A DNA stretch of 27,205 nt from Xanthobacteraceae bacterium. Its GTDB lineage: Bacteria; Pseudomonadota; Alphaproteobacteria; Rhizobiales; Xanthobacteraceae. The position numbers were made by a program, and so were the translations under genes. Positions 8,077-15,645 of this stretch are shown piece by piece. The stretch spans positions 1 through 27,205 of the forward strand of contig JASHSY010000119.1 of assembly GCA_030040825.1 (NCBI GenBank), written 5' to 3'. How positions within the stretch are numbered: the stretch's first letter is position 1; every line of letters starts with the position of its first letter. The notes beneath the pieces are model-generated. The model was given only the letters and a program-made list of their open reading frames with translations, made no database searches and was not told where the DNA came from.

Positions 8077-9273
8077 ATGCTTGAGAGGGCAAAACAGCTC
8101 TTGCAACCTTCGGCGCGCAGCGCCGTGCCTCCGTTCATGGTGATGGACGTGGTCGCCGCCGCGGCCCGGCTTGAAGCTCAGGGCCGCCGCATCATTCATA
8201 TGGAAGTGGGGCAGCCGGCGGCGGGCGCGCCGGCGACGGCGATTACCGCCGCCCGTGCGGCGCTGTCATCGCCGCTTCGCTATACCGAAACGCTAGGTGT
8301 GCCGTCATTACGAGCGCGTATCGCGCGCGCCTACGCCGAGTGGCACGGGCTCGACATCGACCCGGCGCGCATTGTCGTCACTACCGGTTCGTCGGCGGGC
8401 TTTGTTCTGGCCTTTCTCGCTGCGTTCGACGCCGGAGATCGCATCGCGGTGCCGCTGCCGGGCTATCCGCCGTATCGTCACATCCTGGCCGCCCTCGGTG
8501 CGCAGCCGGTCGGCGTCGAGACCGATGCCGCGACCCGATGGGCGATCACCGGCGAGGCTTTGCTCGCGCATCATCGCGTGAAGCCGCTCAAGGGCGTGAT
8601 CGTCGCGTCACCCAGCAATCCGAGCGGCACAATGATGACCGCATCGGCGCTTGCCGATGTTGTCCATTGTGCCCAAGACGCCGGCATTGTTGTCATCTCC
8701 GACGAGATCTATCACGGTCTGGACTACGCGTTTGCGGCAGAAACGGCTGCGCGTATTTCCGACGACCTGCTGATCGTCAATTCCTTTTCCAAATATTTCT
8801 GCATGACCGGATGGCGTATCGGCTGGATGGTGGTGCCGCCGATTCTGGTGCGGGCTATCGAGCGGCTGCAGCAAAATCTGGCGATTTCCGTGCCAACGCT
8901 GTCGCAAATCGCGGCCGAAGCGGCTTTCGACGGGCGAGTTGAACTGGAAAACGTTCGGCGGGGTTACCAGGAAAACCGGCAGATCCTGTTGGAAGAATTA
9001 CCGCGTGTGGGACTGGATTCGTATTTGCCGGCCGACGGCGCGTTCTATTTGTATGTCGACGTGTCGCGATTTTCGGACGACAGCTTTGCGTTCGCGAAAC
9101 GCCTGTTGGAAGAAGCGGGCGTAGCCGTCACGCCCGGCATCGATTTCGATCCATCCCGAGGTCGGAATTTCGTGCGGCTATGTTATGCGGGCGCTGGCGG
9201 AGATATGCGGGAAGCAGTCGAGCGGATCGGGAATTGGCTAAGAAAAGATCGAGCCGGGCAGGATGGGCGATGA
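8077..9273 (+). CDS. PLP-dependent class I/II aminotransferase
   Basis: This 398-residue fold-type I aminotransferase is cytoplasmic and transfers an amino group between an amino acid and a 2-oxo acid. Visible motifs are HMEVGQPAAGAP near the N-terminus, the cofactor-binding TTGSSAGF turn, ASPSNPSGT, the SDEIYHGLDY strand, and the Schiff-base lysine K239 in NSFSKYFCMTGWRIGW. The C-terminal half has the FVRLCYAG arginine strand that binds the substrate carboxylate. These features fit the aspartate/aromatic-type subfamily, but substrate cannot be assigned from sequence. A good Shine-Dalgarno GAGGA precedes the ATG. The stop overlaps the start of the RraA-like gene by ATGA, implying translational coupling and perhaps a shared pathway for oxo-acid metabolism. 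Confidence 0.93.
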   Translation: MLERAKQLLQPSARSAVPPFMVMDVVAAAARLEAQGRRIIHMEVGQPAAGAPATAITAARAALSSPLRYTETLGVPSLRARIARAYAEWHGLDIDPARIVVTTGSSAGFVLAFLAAFDAGDRIAVPLPGYPPYRHILAALGAQPVGVETDAATRWAITGEALLAHHRVKPLKGVIVASPSNPSGTMMTASALADVVHCAQDAGIVVISDEIYHGLDYAFAAETAARISDDLLIVNSFSKYFCMTGWRIGWMVVPPILVRAIERLQQNLAISVPTLSQIAAEAAFDGRVELENVRRGYQENRQILLEELPRVGLDSYLPADGAFYLYVDVSRFSDDSFAFAKRLLEEAGVAVTPGIDFDPSRGRNFVRLCYAGAGGDMREAVERIGNWLRKDRAGQDGR

Positions 9274-9971
9274 GCGACGTGCTGTTTGATATTCTGCGCA
9301 AGGTAACGACCGCAACCATCACCACGATGTTACTGCGCAAAGGCATCCGGCGCTGTTGGATGAACGGCCCTAAACCGCTGTTGCCGAAAACTGAGCGCGT
9401 CGTCGGACGCGCCTTCACTTTGCGCTTCGTGCCGGTGCGCGAGGATCTCGCGACCACGGAAAGCTGGGGCAACCCGATATCGACGCGGGCGGCGATCGAA
9501 GAAATGCCGGCCGGCGCGGTCGTCGTTGCCGACGCGATGGGTGTGCAAAGCGCCGGGATATTCGGCGACATCCTGTGTGCCCGCATGAAAAAGCGCAACG
9601 TTGCGGCGCTGGTGACGGACGGTGCGGTACGCGACCGTTCCGGCGTCTTGACTAGCGCGCTGCCGGTGTGGTGTGCCGGCATAGCAGCGCCGGCATCGGT
9701 GAACGGGCTTACTTTCATCGGCTGGCAGCAGCCCATCGGTTGCGGCGGATGTGCGATATTCCCCGACGACGTGATCGTAGCTGACGACGATGGGGCGGTG
9801 GTCATTCCGCAAGCAATGATAGAGTTTGTCGCCAAGGAAGGCGCCGAGCACGAGCTTTACGAAAGCTGGGTGTTCAGCGAAGTTGAAAACGGCGTGAAGT
9901 TGCCCGGTCTTTACCCGCCGAACGATGAAGCGAAGGCGCGGTACGCCGCCTGGCGAAAGTCGCGATCGTGA
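9270..9971 (+). CDS. RraA / HMG-CHA aldolase-like protein
   Basis: This 233-residue protein belongs to the RraA superfamily. Members include the RNase E inhibitor RraA and class II pyruvate aldolases for 4-hydroxy-4-methyl-2-oxoglutarate (HMG) and 4-carboxy-4-hydroxy-2-oxoadipate (CHA), which also decarboxylate oxaloacetate. The family fold is visible from ADAMGVQSAGIFGDI on. A D-x20-R-D-x2-G pattern, the metal and pyruvate site of the aldolases, is present from the D of FGDILCARM to RDRSG. That favours an enzyme over a pure RNase E regulator. The ATG at 9270 overlaps the aminotransferase stop (ATGA) and has AGGA 6 bases upstream. An upstream ATG at 9180 lies inside the aminotransferase gene and is unlikely. 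Confidence 0.88.
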   Translation: MSDVLFDILRKVTTATITTMLLRKGIRRCWMNGPKPLLPKTERVVGRAFTLRFVPVREDLATTESWGNPISTRAAIEEMPAGAVVVADAMGVQSAGIFGDILCARMKKRNVAALVTDGAVRDRSGVLTSALPVWCAGIAAPASVNGLTFIGWQQPIGCGGCAIFPDDVIVADDDGAVVIPQAMIEFVAKEGAEHELYESWVFSEVENGVKLPGLYPPNDEAKARYAAWRKSRS

Positions 9972-10007
9972 GCGCCGACATACGCACCACAAGCGCATAG
10001 GTGGCGG

Positions 10008-10802
10008 ATGTTCTTCGCCGCCTCGAAGATGCTTGCCTTCTTCACCGTGCCGTCGAACGTATTGATCGTGATCGGATTGCTCGGCCTCGTTCTTTTGCTG
10101 ACCCGATTCAGGCGCCTCGCCAGTTGGCTGATCGTGACCAGTGTCGTACTGATTGCGGTGGCCGGACTGTCCCCACTGGGCAACGCGCTGATACTGCCGC
10201 TCGAACAGCGGTTTCCCCCGTGGGATTCTTCGCACGGTCCACCCGACGGAATTGTGGTGTTGGGTGGGGCCATTTACCCGGACATCTCGGCGGCGCGCGG
10301 TGCAGTAGCGCTGAACGAAAATGCGGAACGCATCACTGCCGCCGCCGAACTGGCACGCCGCTACCCGAACGCGCGCATCATCTATAGCGGCGGCAGCAAC
10401 ACCCTCATTTTTAGTGAAGGTATCGAGGCTGAGTATGCCGTGCGCGAATTGCAGGCCCTCGGCGTTGATCGTGACCGCATCACGGCCGAGAAACAGTCGC
10501 GCAATACCATCGAAAATGCCGCCTATTCACGCCTCATTGCCAATCCGAAGCCCGGCGAGCACTGGCTCCTGGTCACGTCCGCCGCGCATATGCCGCGGGC
10601 GATAGCCGCTTTCCGCGCCGCACATTTCCCGGTCGAGGCCTACCCGGTCGATTGGCGCACATCCGGGCCAATCGACAGCATGCGGCCGTTTTCTTTGCTG
10701 AGCGCAGGACTGGGACAGACCGATGTAGCCGCGCACGAGTGGATCGGTCTTTTGGCCTATTGGATCGCCGGTAAGACGACCACGCTGTTTCCTAGCCCGT
10801 AA
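10008..10802 (+). CDS. YdcF/ElyC/SanA family membrane protein (DUF218)
   Basis: The 264-residue protein has two N-terminal membrane helices (about residues 14-32 and 39-56) followed by a DUF218 Rossmann-like domain. Family hallmarks are DGIVVLGGAIYPD, AELARRYPNARIIYSGGSN, a TRD-like VDRDRITAEKQSRNTIENA block, and LLVTSAAHMPRAIAAFRAA. Relatives such as E. coli ElyC and SanA affect envelope integrity and lipid-carrier recycling, but the reaction is unknown. AGGTGG lies just before the ATG. It follows the RraA-like gene by 36 bases on the same strand and may be cotranscribed with it, with no obvious functional link. Confidence 0.9.
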   Translation: MFFAASKMLAFFTVPSNVLIVIGLLGLVLLLTRFRRLASWLIVTSVVLIAVAGLSPLGNALILPLEQRFPPWDSSHGPPDGIVVLGGAIYPDISAARGAVALNENAERITAAAELARRYPNARIIYSGGSNTLIFSEGIEAEYAVRELQALGVDRDRITAEKQSRNTIENAAYSRLIANPKPGEHWLLVTSAAHMPRAIAAFRAAHFPVEAYPVDWRTSGPIDSMRPFSLLSAGLGQTDVAAHEWIGLLAYWIAGKTTTLFPSP

Positions 10803-10927
10803 ATCCGGCAAAGCGCTTCCTGCCGCATCGGCGGGGACGACGGCGATCGGCGTTAACCAATCCGCAATCGGTGGCGGAAGATTCTTAGCTCTTGGGGTAC
10901 GACGGTTCCCGTTGGGGAAAAGCAACG

Positions 10928-11089
10928 ATGTCAACCGAATTGCCTATTGCGCTTGTCGAGGCGCAACAGAGCGCGCGTGAGATGACACACAAGTCGAGCG
11001 CCTGGCTCGAGATCGCAGTCGCGGTTGTGTTTGCGGCGACGGCTGTATTGCTTGTTTCCTTCGTCGCCGTCATGGCCGGCATTGTGTAA
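10928..11089 (+). CDS. Small single-pass membrane protein, hypothetical
   Basis: This predicted 53-residue peptide has a polar N-terminus of about 24 residues (acidic and basic mix, including KSSAW) followed by one long hydrophobic helix from about residue 28 to the end. It should be a tail-anchored or single-pass inner-membrane protein. The ATG at 10928 has GGGGA about 9 bases upstream; an in-frame ATG at 10892 would add 12 residues without a better ribosome-binding site. I do not recognise a family. No partner is evident: YdcF lies 125 bases upstream and the GST gene 67 bases downstream. Confidence 0.6.
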   Translation: MSTELPIALVEAQQSAREMTHKSSAWLEIAVAVVFAATAVLLVSFVAVMAGIV

Positions 11090-11156
11090 ACGGCGACTGG
11101 CTTGCCTGAGCCGGGTCGGTGTGTTGATGTCGCACGCGCAATTGCGAGTGACACTC

Positions 11157-11831
11157 ATGGGCCTGCATCTGGTTATCGGCAACAAAACCTACTCGTCCTG
11201 GTCATTTCGGCCGTGGCTGGCGATGAAAGTGGCCGGAATTGCCTTTGAAGAGACGCTGATCTCGCTTGACGCCGTCGATTTCAAAGAACGGTTGCTGGCG
11301 ATAAGCGGCGCCGGCAAGGTGCCGGTTCTTGTCGATGGCGAAACACATATTTGGGAATCGCTTGCGATCCTGGAATATCTCGCCGAGAAATTTCCCGCCG
11401 CAGGGTTGTGGCCGCGAAAGCCGGATGCGCGTGCGAGCGCACGCGCAATCGCCGCGGAAATGCACGCTGGTTTTCAGGCTTTGCGCCGACAATTGCCGAT
11501 GAATATCCAGCGCCCGATCATCCCGCGCGCAATTGACGTCGCCGCCGCTGCCGATGTCGCTCGCATCGAGACTATCTGGAACGAATGTCGGTCGCGTTAC
11601 GGTAAGGCTGGTCCGTTTCTATACGGTGCGTTCGGTGCGGCTGACGCTATGTATGCGCCGGTCGTCTCGCGCTTTCATACGTATGCGATTAAAGTGAGCT
11701 CGGCGACGCGCGACTATATGAATGCGCACATGATGCTGCCGGCGTGGAATGAATGGTGCGACGCAGCCCGCCGCGAACCGTGGATACTTCCGGACGACGA
11801 GGTCGATTATCCGGACGTGCCGCGGGAATAG
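11157..11831 (+). CDS. Glutathione S-transferase family protein
   Basis: This 224-residue cytosolic GST-fold protein has an N-terminal thioredoxin-like domain (about residues 3-80). NKTYSSWSFRPWLAMK carries the likely active-site serine, followed by AGKVPVLVDG with the cis-proline and the glutathione-binding WESLAILEYLAEKFP stretch. The C-terminal all-alpha domain follows, with GAFGAADAMYAPVVSRFHTY as the N-capping region. It could conjugate glutathione or act as an isomerase; the substrate is unknown. I prefer the ATG at 11157 because family members start at the LVIGNKTYSSWS strand. An ATG at 11127 would add 10 residues. Its last 25 bases overlap the 3' end of the convergent Nudix gene. Confidence 0.9.
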   Translation: MGLHLVIGNKTYSSWSFRPWLAMKVAGIAFEETLISLDAVDFKERLLAISGAGKVPVLVDGETHIWESLAILEYLAEKFPAAGLWPRKPDARASARAIAAEMHAGFQALRRQLPMNIQRPIIPRAIDVAAAADVARIETIWNECRSRYGKAGPFLYGAFGAADAMYAPVVSRFHTYAIKVSSATRDYMNAHMMLPAWNEWCDAARREPWILPDDEVDYPDVPRE

Positions 11832-12292
11832 CCAATACGCTCGCTGAGCTCGCGCAACAACGGCAACTGATAAGCGATGATTTTGATCATTGCCGCCGAC
11901 AGAGCAAAGTAGGCGACGCGATCGATTTCCGGAAAACTCCGGCGCCGCCCCGATTTCGGCGGCCATTCGATGTCGAAGCTGTTGCTGGTAAAGTTGGTGA
12001 GATCGAAGTCGGCCTCGAACGCAAAAGCGTGTACAAGCTTGCCGCTTTTCAACTTGACCGGCGTTAACGGCGTGAAGTCGCCGGCGGCAACGAGCCCGGT
12101 CTCTTCGGTAAATTCTCGCTGAGCTGTGGCCAGCAGGTCGGCGCCCGGTTCAGCCTCGCCTTTGGGAATGGTCCATGCGCCGTCGTCCTTTTTGGTCCAG
12201 AACGGCCCTCCAGGATGCGCAAGCAGCACTTCGATGCCGTTCCGGCGACGGAACGCCACCAGACCGGCGCTGATTTCTGACCTGCGACGCAT
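11807..12292 (-). CDS. Nudix hydrolase
   Basis: This 161-residue protein has the Nudix fold, which hydrolyses a nucleoside diphosphate linked to another moiety. The Nudix box lies at about residues 45-67: G45, then REFTEETG with R59, E60, E63 and E64 giving the metal-binding core. The first box glutamate is replaced by alanine (A51) in EAEPGADLL, a deviation from G-x5-E-x7-REUxEExGU. The surrounding ISAGLVAFRRRNGIEVLLAHPGGPFW and WTIPKGEAEPG resemble a family of cytosolic Nudix proteins with an FWTKKDDGAWTIPKGE loop. Substrate cannot be told. The gene is divergent from the NEW3 operon (174 bases) and overlaps the end of the GST gene by 25 bases. Confidence 0.9.
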   Translation of the reverse strand: MRRRSEISAGLVAFRRRNGIEVLLAHPGGPFWTKKDDGAWTIPKGEAEPGADLLATAQREFTEETGLVAAGDFTPLTPVKLKSGKLVHAFAFEADFDLTNFTSNSFDIEWPPKSGRRRSFPEIDRVAYFALSAAMIKIIAYQLPLLRELSERIGYSRGTSG

Positions 12293-12465
12293 CGGCGCAA
12301 TTTAACGCTAAACTGCGGCTCTCTACCGCAGGCCTTGCCAAAGAGGCTACCGTTTGCATGATTTTGTCACGATTGCGCCCACAATGACGGTCTGCTCACC
12401 CGTGCTCGTTGAGCGCGCCGTGGGAGGGGGCACCGAAACGTTTCCTGCACGGGGAGTTTTCAACA

Positions 12466-13632
12466 ATGCGATACCGATTTATCGCCGCTCTCGTCGCTTT
12501 TGCCGCTCTGCTTGCTCCAATTGCCAGGGCCGAAGACGCGCCCAAGGACGTTAAGGGCATTTATCTGATGAGCGACTATCCCGCCGTCACGGTGCGGCCG
12601 GGCGAAACCTCAACCGTCAATTTGAAGTTGCAGAATTACGCCCTGGCGCCGGAGCGCCTGACGTTGTCCGTGGCCGATGTTCCGTCCGGTTGGACAGCCA
12701 CGCTGATGGGCGGTGGTCAGCCGATTGCCGCGGCGATGCCGGCGACCAATTCCAGCGTCTCGCTTGAACTGCGGCTCGATGTGCCGAAAAACGCCACCGT
12801 CGGGACTCAAACGCTCACCATCAAGGCCGCCGGCGGTACTACGACCGTGCAACTGCCGATCGCGATCACGCTCGCCAAGGACTTGCCGGCCAAGCTGACG
12901 CTCACGCCGCAGCTTCCTGAATTGCGCGGCAACTCGAAATCCTCCTTCGAGTTTCAACTCGGAATCAAAAACGACAGCGGCAAGAAGCTCACCGTAAGCT
13001 TGTCAGCGCAAACGCCTCAGTATTTCGACGCGTCCTTCACCGAAGGCTATGGCAGCCAGGAGCTGAACGCGGTGCCGGTCGATCCGGGCCAGACTAAAAA
13101 CGTCAAACTGAAGGTCACTCCGCCGAATACGGCTGCGGCCGGGAGCTATAAGGTCGAAGCACGCGTCGGTGCGGAGGACGCGGTCGCGACAGCCGATCTA
13201 ACCATGGATATTACCGGACAACCGCGGCTCGATATTAGCGGGCGCGAGGGCCTGGTGTCTGCGCATGCCTCCGCTGGAAAAGAGACCAGCATCCCGGTGG
13301 TTATCACCAATACCGGAACTGCTGCCGCCGAAAATGTCGAGCTTACGGGTTCGGCGCCGAGCGGCTGGAAAGTCACCTTCGATCCGAAGACGATCGATCG
13401 GATCGCGCCCAACGCCAACAAGGAAGTGCAGGCGCTAATCACGCCGACCGAGAAGGCGATCGCCGGCGACTACATGACGACGATCCGCGCCTCCGCACGC
13501 GGAGAATCCGCCAATACGACTTTCCGCGTCACGGTGACGACATCCACAATGTGGGGTATTGCCGGTATCGGCATCATCGGCATTGCACTGCTGGTGATGG
13601 TGGGGGCCGTTGCAAGGTTCGGTCGGCGATGA
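12466..13632 (+). CDS. NEW3-domain membrane-anchored extracytoplasmic protein
   Basis: This 388-residue protein has a signal peptide (hydrophobic core about residues 5-18, IARAE cleavage region), three Ig-like NEW3-type modules and one C-terminal membrane helix (about residues 361-382) ending in FGRR. The bulk should face the periplasm, anchored to the inner membrane. Repeated signatures mark the modules: PSGWTATLMGGG in the first, LRGNSKSSFEFQLGIKNDSG in the second, and APSGWKVTFDPKTIDRIAPN in the third. NEW3 domains are linked to carbohydrate-active enzymes and exporters, but their ligand is unknown. GGGGAG lies 9 bases before the ATG; an ATG at 12409 would precede the signal peptide. The stop overlaps the ATPase start (ATGA), so it is probably a dedicated component of that ABC system. 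Confidence 0.88.
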   Translation: MRYRFIAALVAFAALLAPIARAEDAPKDVKGIYLMSDYPAVTVRPGETSTVNLKLQNYALAPERLTLSVADVPSGWTATLMGGGQPIAAAMPATNSSVSLELRLDVPKNATVGTQTLTIKAAGGTTTVQLPIAITLAKDLPAKLTLTPQLPELRGNSKSSFEFQLGIKNDSGKKLTVSLSAQTPQYFDASFTEGYGSQELNAVPVDPGQTKNVKLKVTPPNTAAAGSYKVEARVGAEDAVATADLTMDITGQPRLDISGREGLVSAHASAGKETSIPVVITNTGTAAAENVELTGSAPSGWKVTFDPKTIDRIAPNANKEVQALITPTEKAIAGDYMTTIRASARGESANTTFRVTVTTSTMWGIAGIGIIGIALLVMVGAVARFGRR

Positions 13633-14603
13633 GCGAGGAGACCGTCATCGAGGCCGCCGGCCTCACGAAAACCTACGGTGAGGCGGTCGCGGTCGACCAC
13701 ATCTCGTTCAAGGTCGGGCGCGGGGAAATCTTTGGCTTGCTGGGGCCCAATGGCGCCGGTAAGACCACGACGATTTTAATGTTGCTCGGTCTTACCGAGA
13801 TTTCGTCGGGTGAGGTCCGCGTGCTCGGACATAATCCTGCGCGCGAGCCGTTGTCGGTCAAGCGCGTGGTTGGTTATTTGCCGGACACGGTTGGCTTCTA
13901 CGATCATCTCACCGCCGCAGATAATCTGCACTACACGGCCCGCCTGATCGGCTTCACGAAAGACGTGCGAGAAAAAAAGATTGCCGAGGCGTTGGACCGG
14001 GTCGGATTAGCCGAGCAAGCCGAAAAGCGCGTTGGGACCTTTTCGCGCGGCATGCGCCAGCGGCTCGGGCTCGCTGAAATTTTGATGAAGGGCGCGCAGA
14101 TCGCAATCCTGGACGAGCCGACGACCGGGCTCGACCCGCACGCCACTTCCGAGCTTCTTGGCATCATTCGCGCGTTTAAGAGCGAGGGTGTGTCGGTGCT
14201 GCTTTCGTCGCATATGCTCGAGCGCGTGCAGAGTGTCTGCGATCGAGTCGCACTATTTAGCGGCGGTAAAATCGCGCTGATGGGTACCGTGCCCGAACTT
14301 GGCCGGCAGGTGTTAGGCGGCGGATACGTGGTCGACATCGAGGCGGACGGCGCCGGGCTTGCCGACCGCCTTGCGCTGATTCCCGGTGTGAGTGGTGTCG
14401 AGCGTACTGGCATCGGCAAGCTTCGTCTGCATTCCGACCGCGATGTGCGACCTGAGGCAGCGGCCGAAGTCGTCGCCATGCAAGGCCGCTTGAAATATCT
14501 CGGCGTACAGGAGGCGAGCCTAGAGGCCATCTACACCCGTTATTTTGAAAGCATGGCGCAAGAGCGATCCGGCGTGAAGGACGGAGAGCGCCATGCGGCG
14601 TGA
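13629..14603 (+). CDS. ABC transporter ATP-binding protein (NosF-like)
   Basis: This 324-residue ATPase belongs to the ABC-2-type group of exporters and drives transport through the neighbouring permease. It shows Walker A GPNGAGKTT (residues 39-47), the signature FSRGMRQRLGLAE, Walker B AILDEPTTGLDPHAT, and the switch histidine in LLSSHMLERV. About 80 residues after the nucleotide-binding domain form a C-terminal extension typical of CcmA/NosF-type ATPases. The ATG at 13629 overlaps the NEW3 gene stop by 4 bases, and the stop overlaps the permease start by 11 bases, so the three products are probably made at fixed ratio. The substrate is not known; no copper or nitrous oxide genes are nearby. 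Confidence 0.95.
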   Translation: MSEETVIEAAGLTKTYGEAVAVDHISFKVGRGEIFGLLGPNGAGKTTTILMLLGLTEISSGEVRVLGHNPAREPLSVKRVVGYLPDTVGFYDHLTAADNLHYTARLIGFTKDVREKKIAEALDRVGLAEQAEKRVGTFSRGMRQRLGLAEILMKGAQIAILDEPTTGLDPHATSELLGIIRAFKSEGVSVLLSSHMLERVQSVCDRVALFSGGKIALMGTVPELGRQVLGGGYVVDIEADGAGLADRLALIPGVSGVERTGIGKLRLHSDRDVRPEAAAEVVAMQGRLKYLGVQEASLEAIYTRYFESMAQERSGVKDGERHAA

Positions 14604-15564
14604 AGGTTCCGCCTTCGCGGGGTTGGGCGTGGTCACGCTGAAAGAGCTGTCGGACCACATGACCGGCATGCGCATGATCGTCATGGAATGGCTGGTCGTC
14701 CTGCTTGCACTCGGCGTCGTCTATACTGGCATTCAACAAATTCGCCAGGTGTCAGCGGAGGATCCGTTTCTGTTCCTGCGGCTGTTTACCCGTGCGGGGG
14801 AGGGATTGCCGTCTTTCGTTTCGGTGCTGTCGTTTCTCGTTCCGCTTGTCGCCATCGGCATCGGTTTTGACCTTGTGAGCAGCGAGCGGAGCCAGCGTAC
14901 GCTCTCACGTATTCTTTCGCAGCCGATCTACCGCGATGCGCTGTTGTTTGGAAAATATCTCGGCGGCCTGATTACGATCATCATCATGCTCGTTGCTCTG
15001 TGGCTCCTGGTGATCGGGCTCGGAATATTGACGCTTGGCCTGCCGCCCGGACCGGAGGAGGTCGCACGCGCCCTGGCGATGCTAGTCGTAACCATCGTTT
15101 ATGCCGGCGTGTGGCTTGGCTTGGCGCTGCTGTTCTCGATCGTTTTCCGCTCGCCGGCGACCGCGGCCTTCGTTGCGCTTGGCCTCTGGCTTTTCTTCAC
15201 TGTGCTATGGCCATTGCTCGCGCCCTACGCGGCCGCGCCCTTTGTATCCGAAACGGTACAGACGCCCGGTGACCTGTTGACCCAAATCAGCGTCCTGCAA
15301 GCCTTCGCACGCGTATCGCCTGGCTCATTGTTCGGGGAAATTGTTGGAGTGCTGCTTGACCCAACCGTTCGCTCGACACAGCAACCGTTGCTCGCGTCGC
15401 TTGGCTTGGTGCTATTGCAGCCAGGCTCTATTCCGGGAGCGCCGCTGCCGCTTGTACAAAGCCTTCTCGTCGTTTGGCCCCAGATCGTAGCTATGATTGC
15501 CGGGGCTATCCTGTTGTTTGTCATTGGTTACGTTACTTTCCAACGTCAGGAAGTGCGGGCCTAG
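14593..15564 (+). CDS. ABC-2 type permease (NosY-like)
   Basis: This 323-residue integral membrane protein is the permease of the NEW3/ABC operon. Six hydrophobic segments are visible, starting at about residues 29-45 (WLVVLLALGVVYTG) and ending at 297-316. The cytoplasmic coupling stretch FDLVSSERSQRTLSRILSQP is characteristic of NosY/ABC-2 permeases, in which an ER motif precedes the second helix. A large extracytoplasmic loop between the last helices contains proline-rich sequence. It starts inside the ATPase gene (11-base overlap). An AT-flanked hairpin at 15592-15624 lies 27 bases after the stop. Whether it exports a small molecule, a lipid or a polymer is unknown. Confidence 0.9.
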   Translation: MRREGSAFAGLGVVTLKELSDHMTGMRMIVMEWLVVLLALGVVYTGIQQIRQVSAEDPFLFLRLFTRAGEGLPSFVSVLSFLVPLVAIGIGFDLVSSERSQRTLSRILSQPIYRDALLFGKYLGGLITIIIMLVALWLLVIGLGILTLGLPPGPEEVARALAMLVVTIVYAGVWLGLALLFSIVFRSPATAAFVALGLWLFFTVLWPLLAPYAAAPFVSETVQTPGDLLTQISVLQAFARVSPGSLFGEIVGVLLDPTVRSTQQPLLASLGLVLLQPGSIPGAPLPLVQSLLVVWPQIVAMIAGAILLFVIGYVTFQRQEVRA

Positions 15565-15587
15565 CATTTTCATCCTGAGCCGTTGGC

Positions 15588-15624
15588 AAAAAAATGAGGG
15601 CGGCGTCTCTTGCCACCCTCATTT
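15588..15624 (-). terminator. Rho-independent terminator, probably bidirectional
   Basis: A 13-base stem with one mismatch pairs 15592-15604 with 15612-15624 around a 7-base loop. On the minus strand the stem runs directly into seven T residues (15594-15588), a strong terminator for the DUF1236 gene ending at 15646. On the plus strand it is followed by TTTCCGTTT and may also stop the ABC operon. Confidence 0.8.
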
Positions 15625-15645
15625 CCGTTTAGGGGTCGTTGTGAA

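Noticed and set aside
9330..10235. 301-codon minus-strand frame opposite the RraA-like and YdcF genes
   Set aside because: It spans two real plus-strand genes and their gap, has low-complexity Arg/His/Gly composition and no family motif.
12466..15564. A nos (nitrous oxide reductase maturation) operon
   Set aside because: ATPase and permease are NosF/NosY-like, but there is no NosZ, NosD, NosL or NosR, and the first gene is a NEW3 protein.
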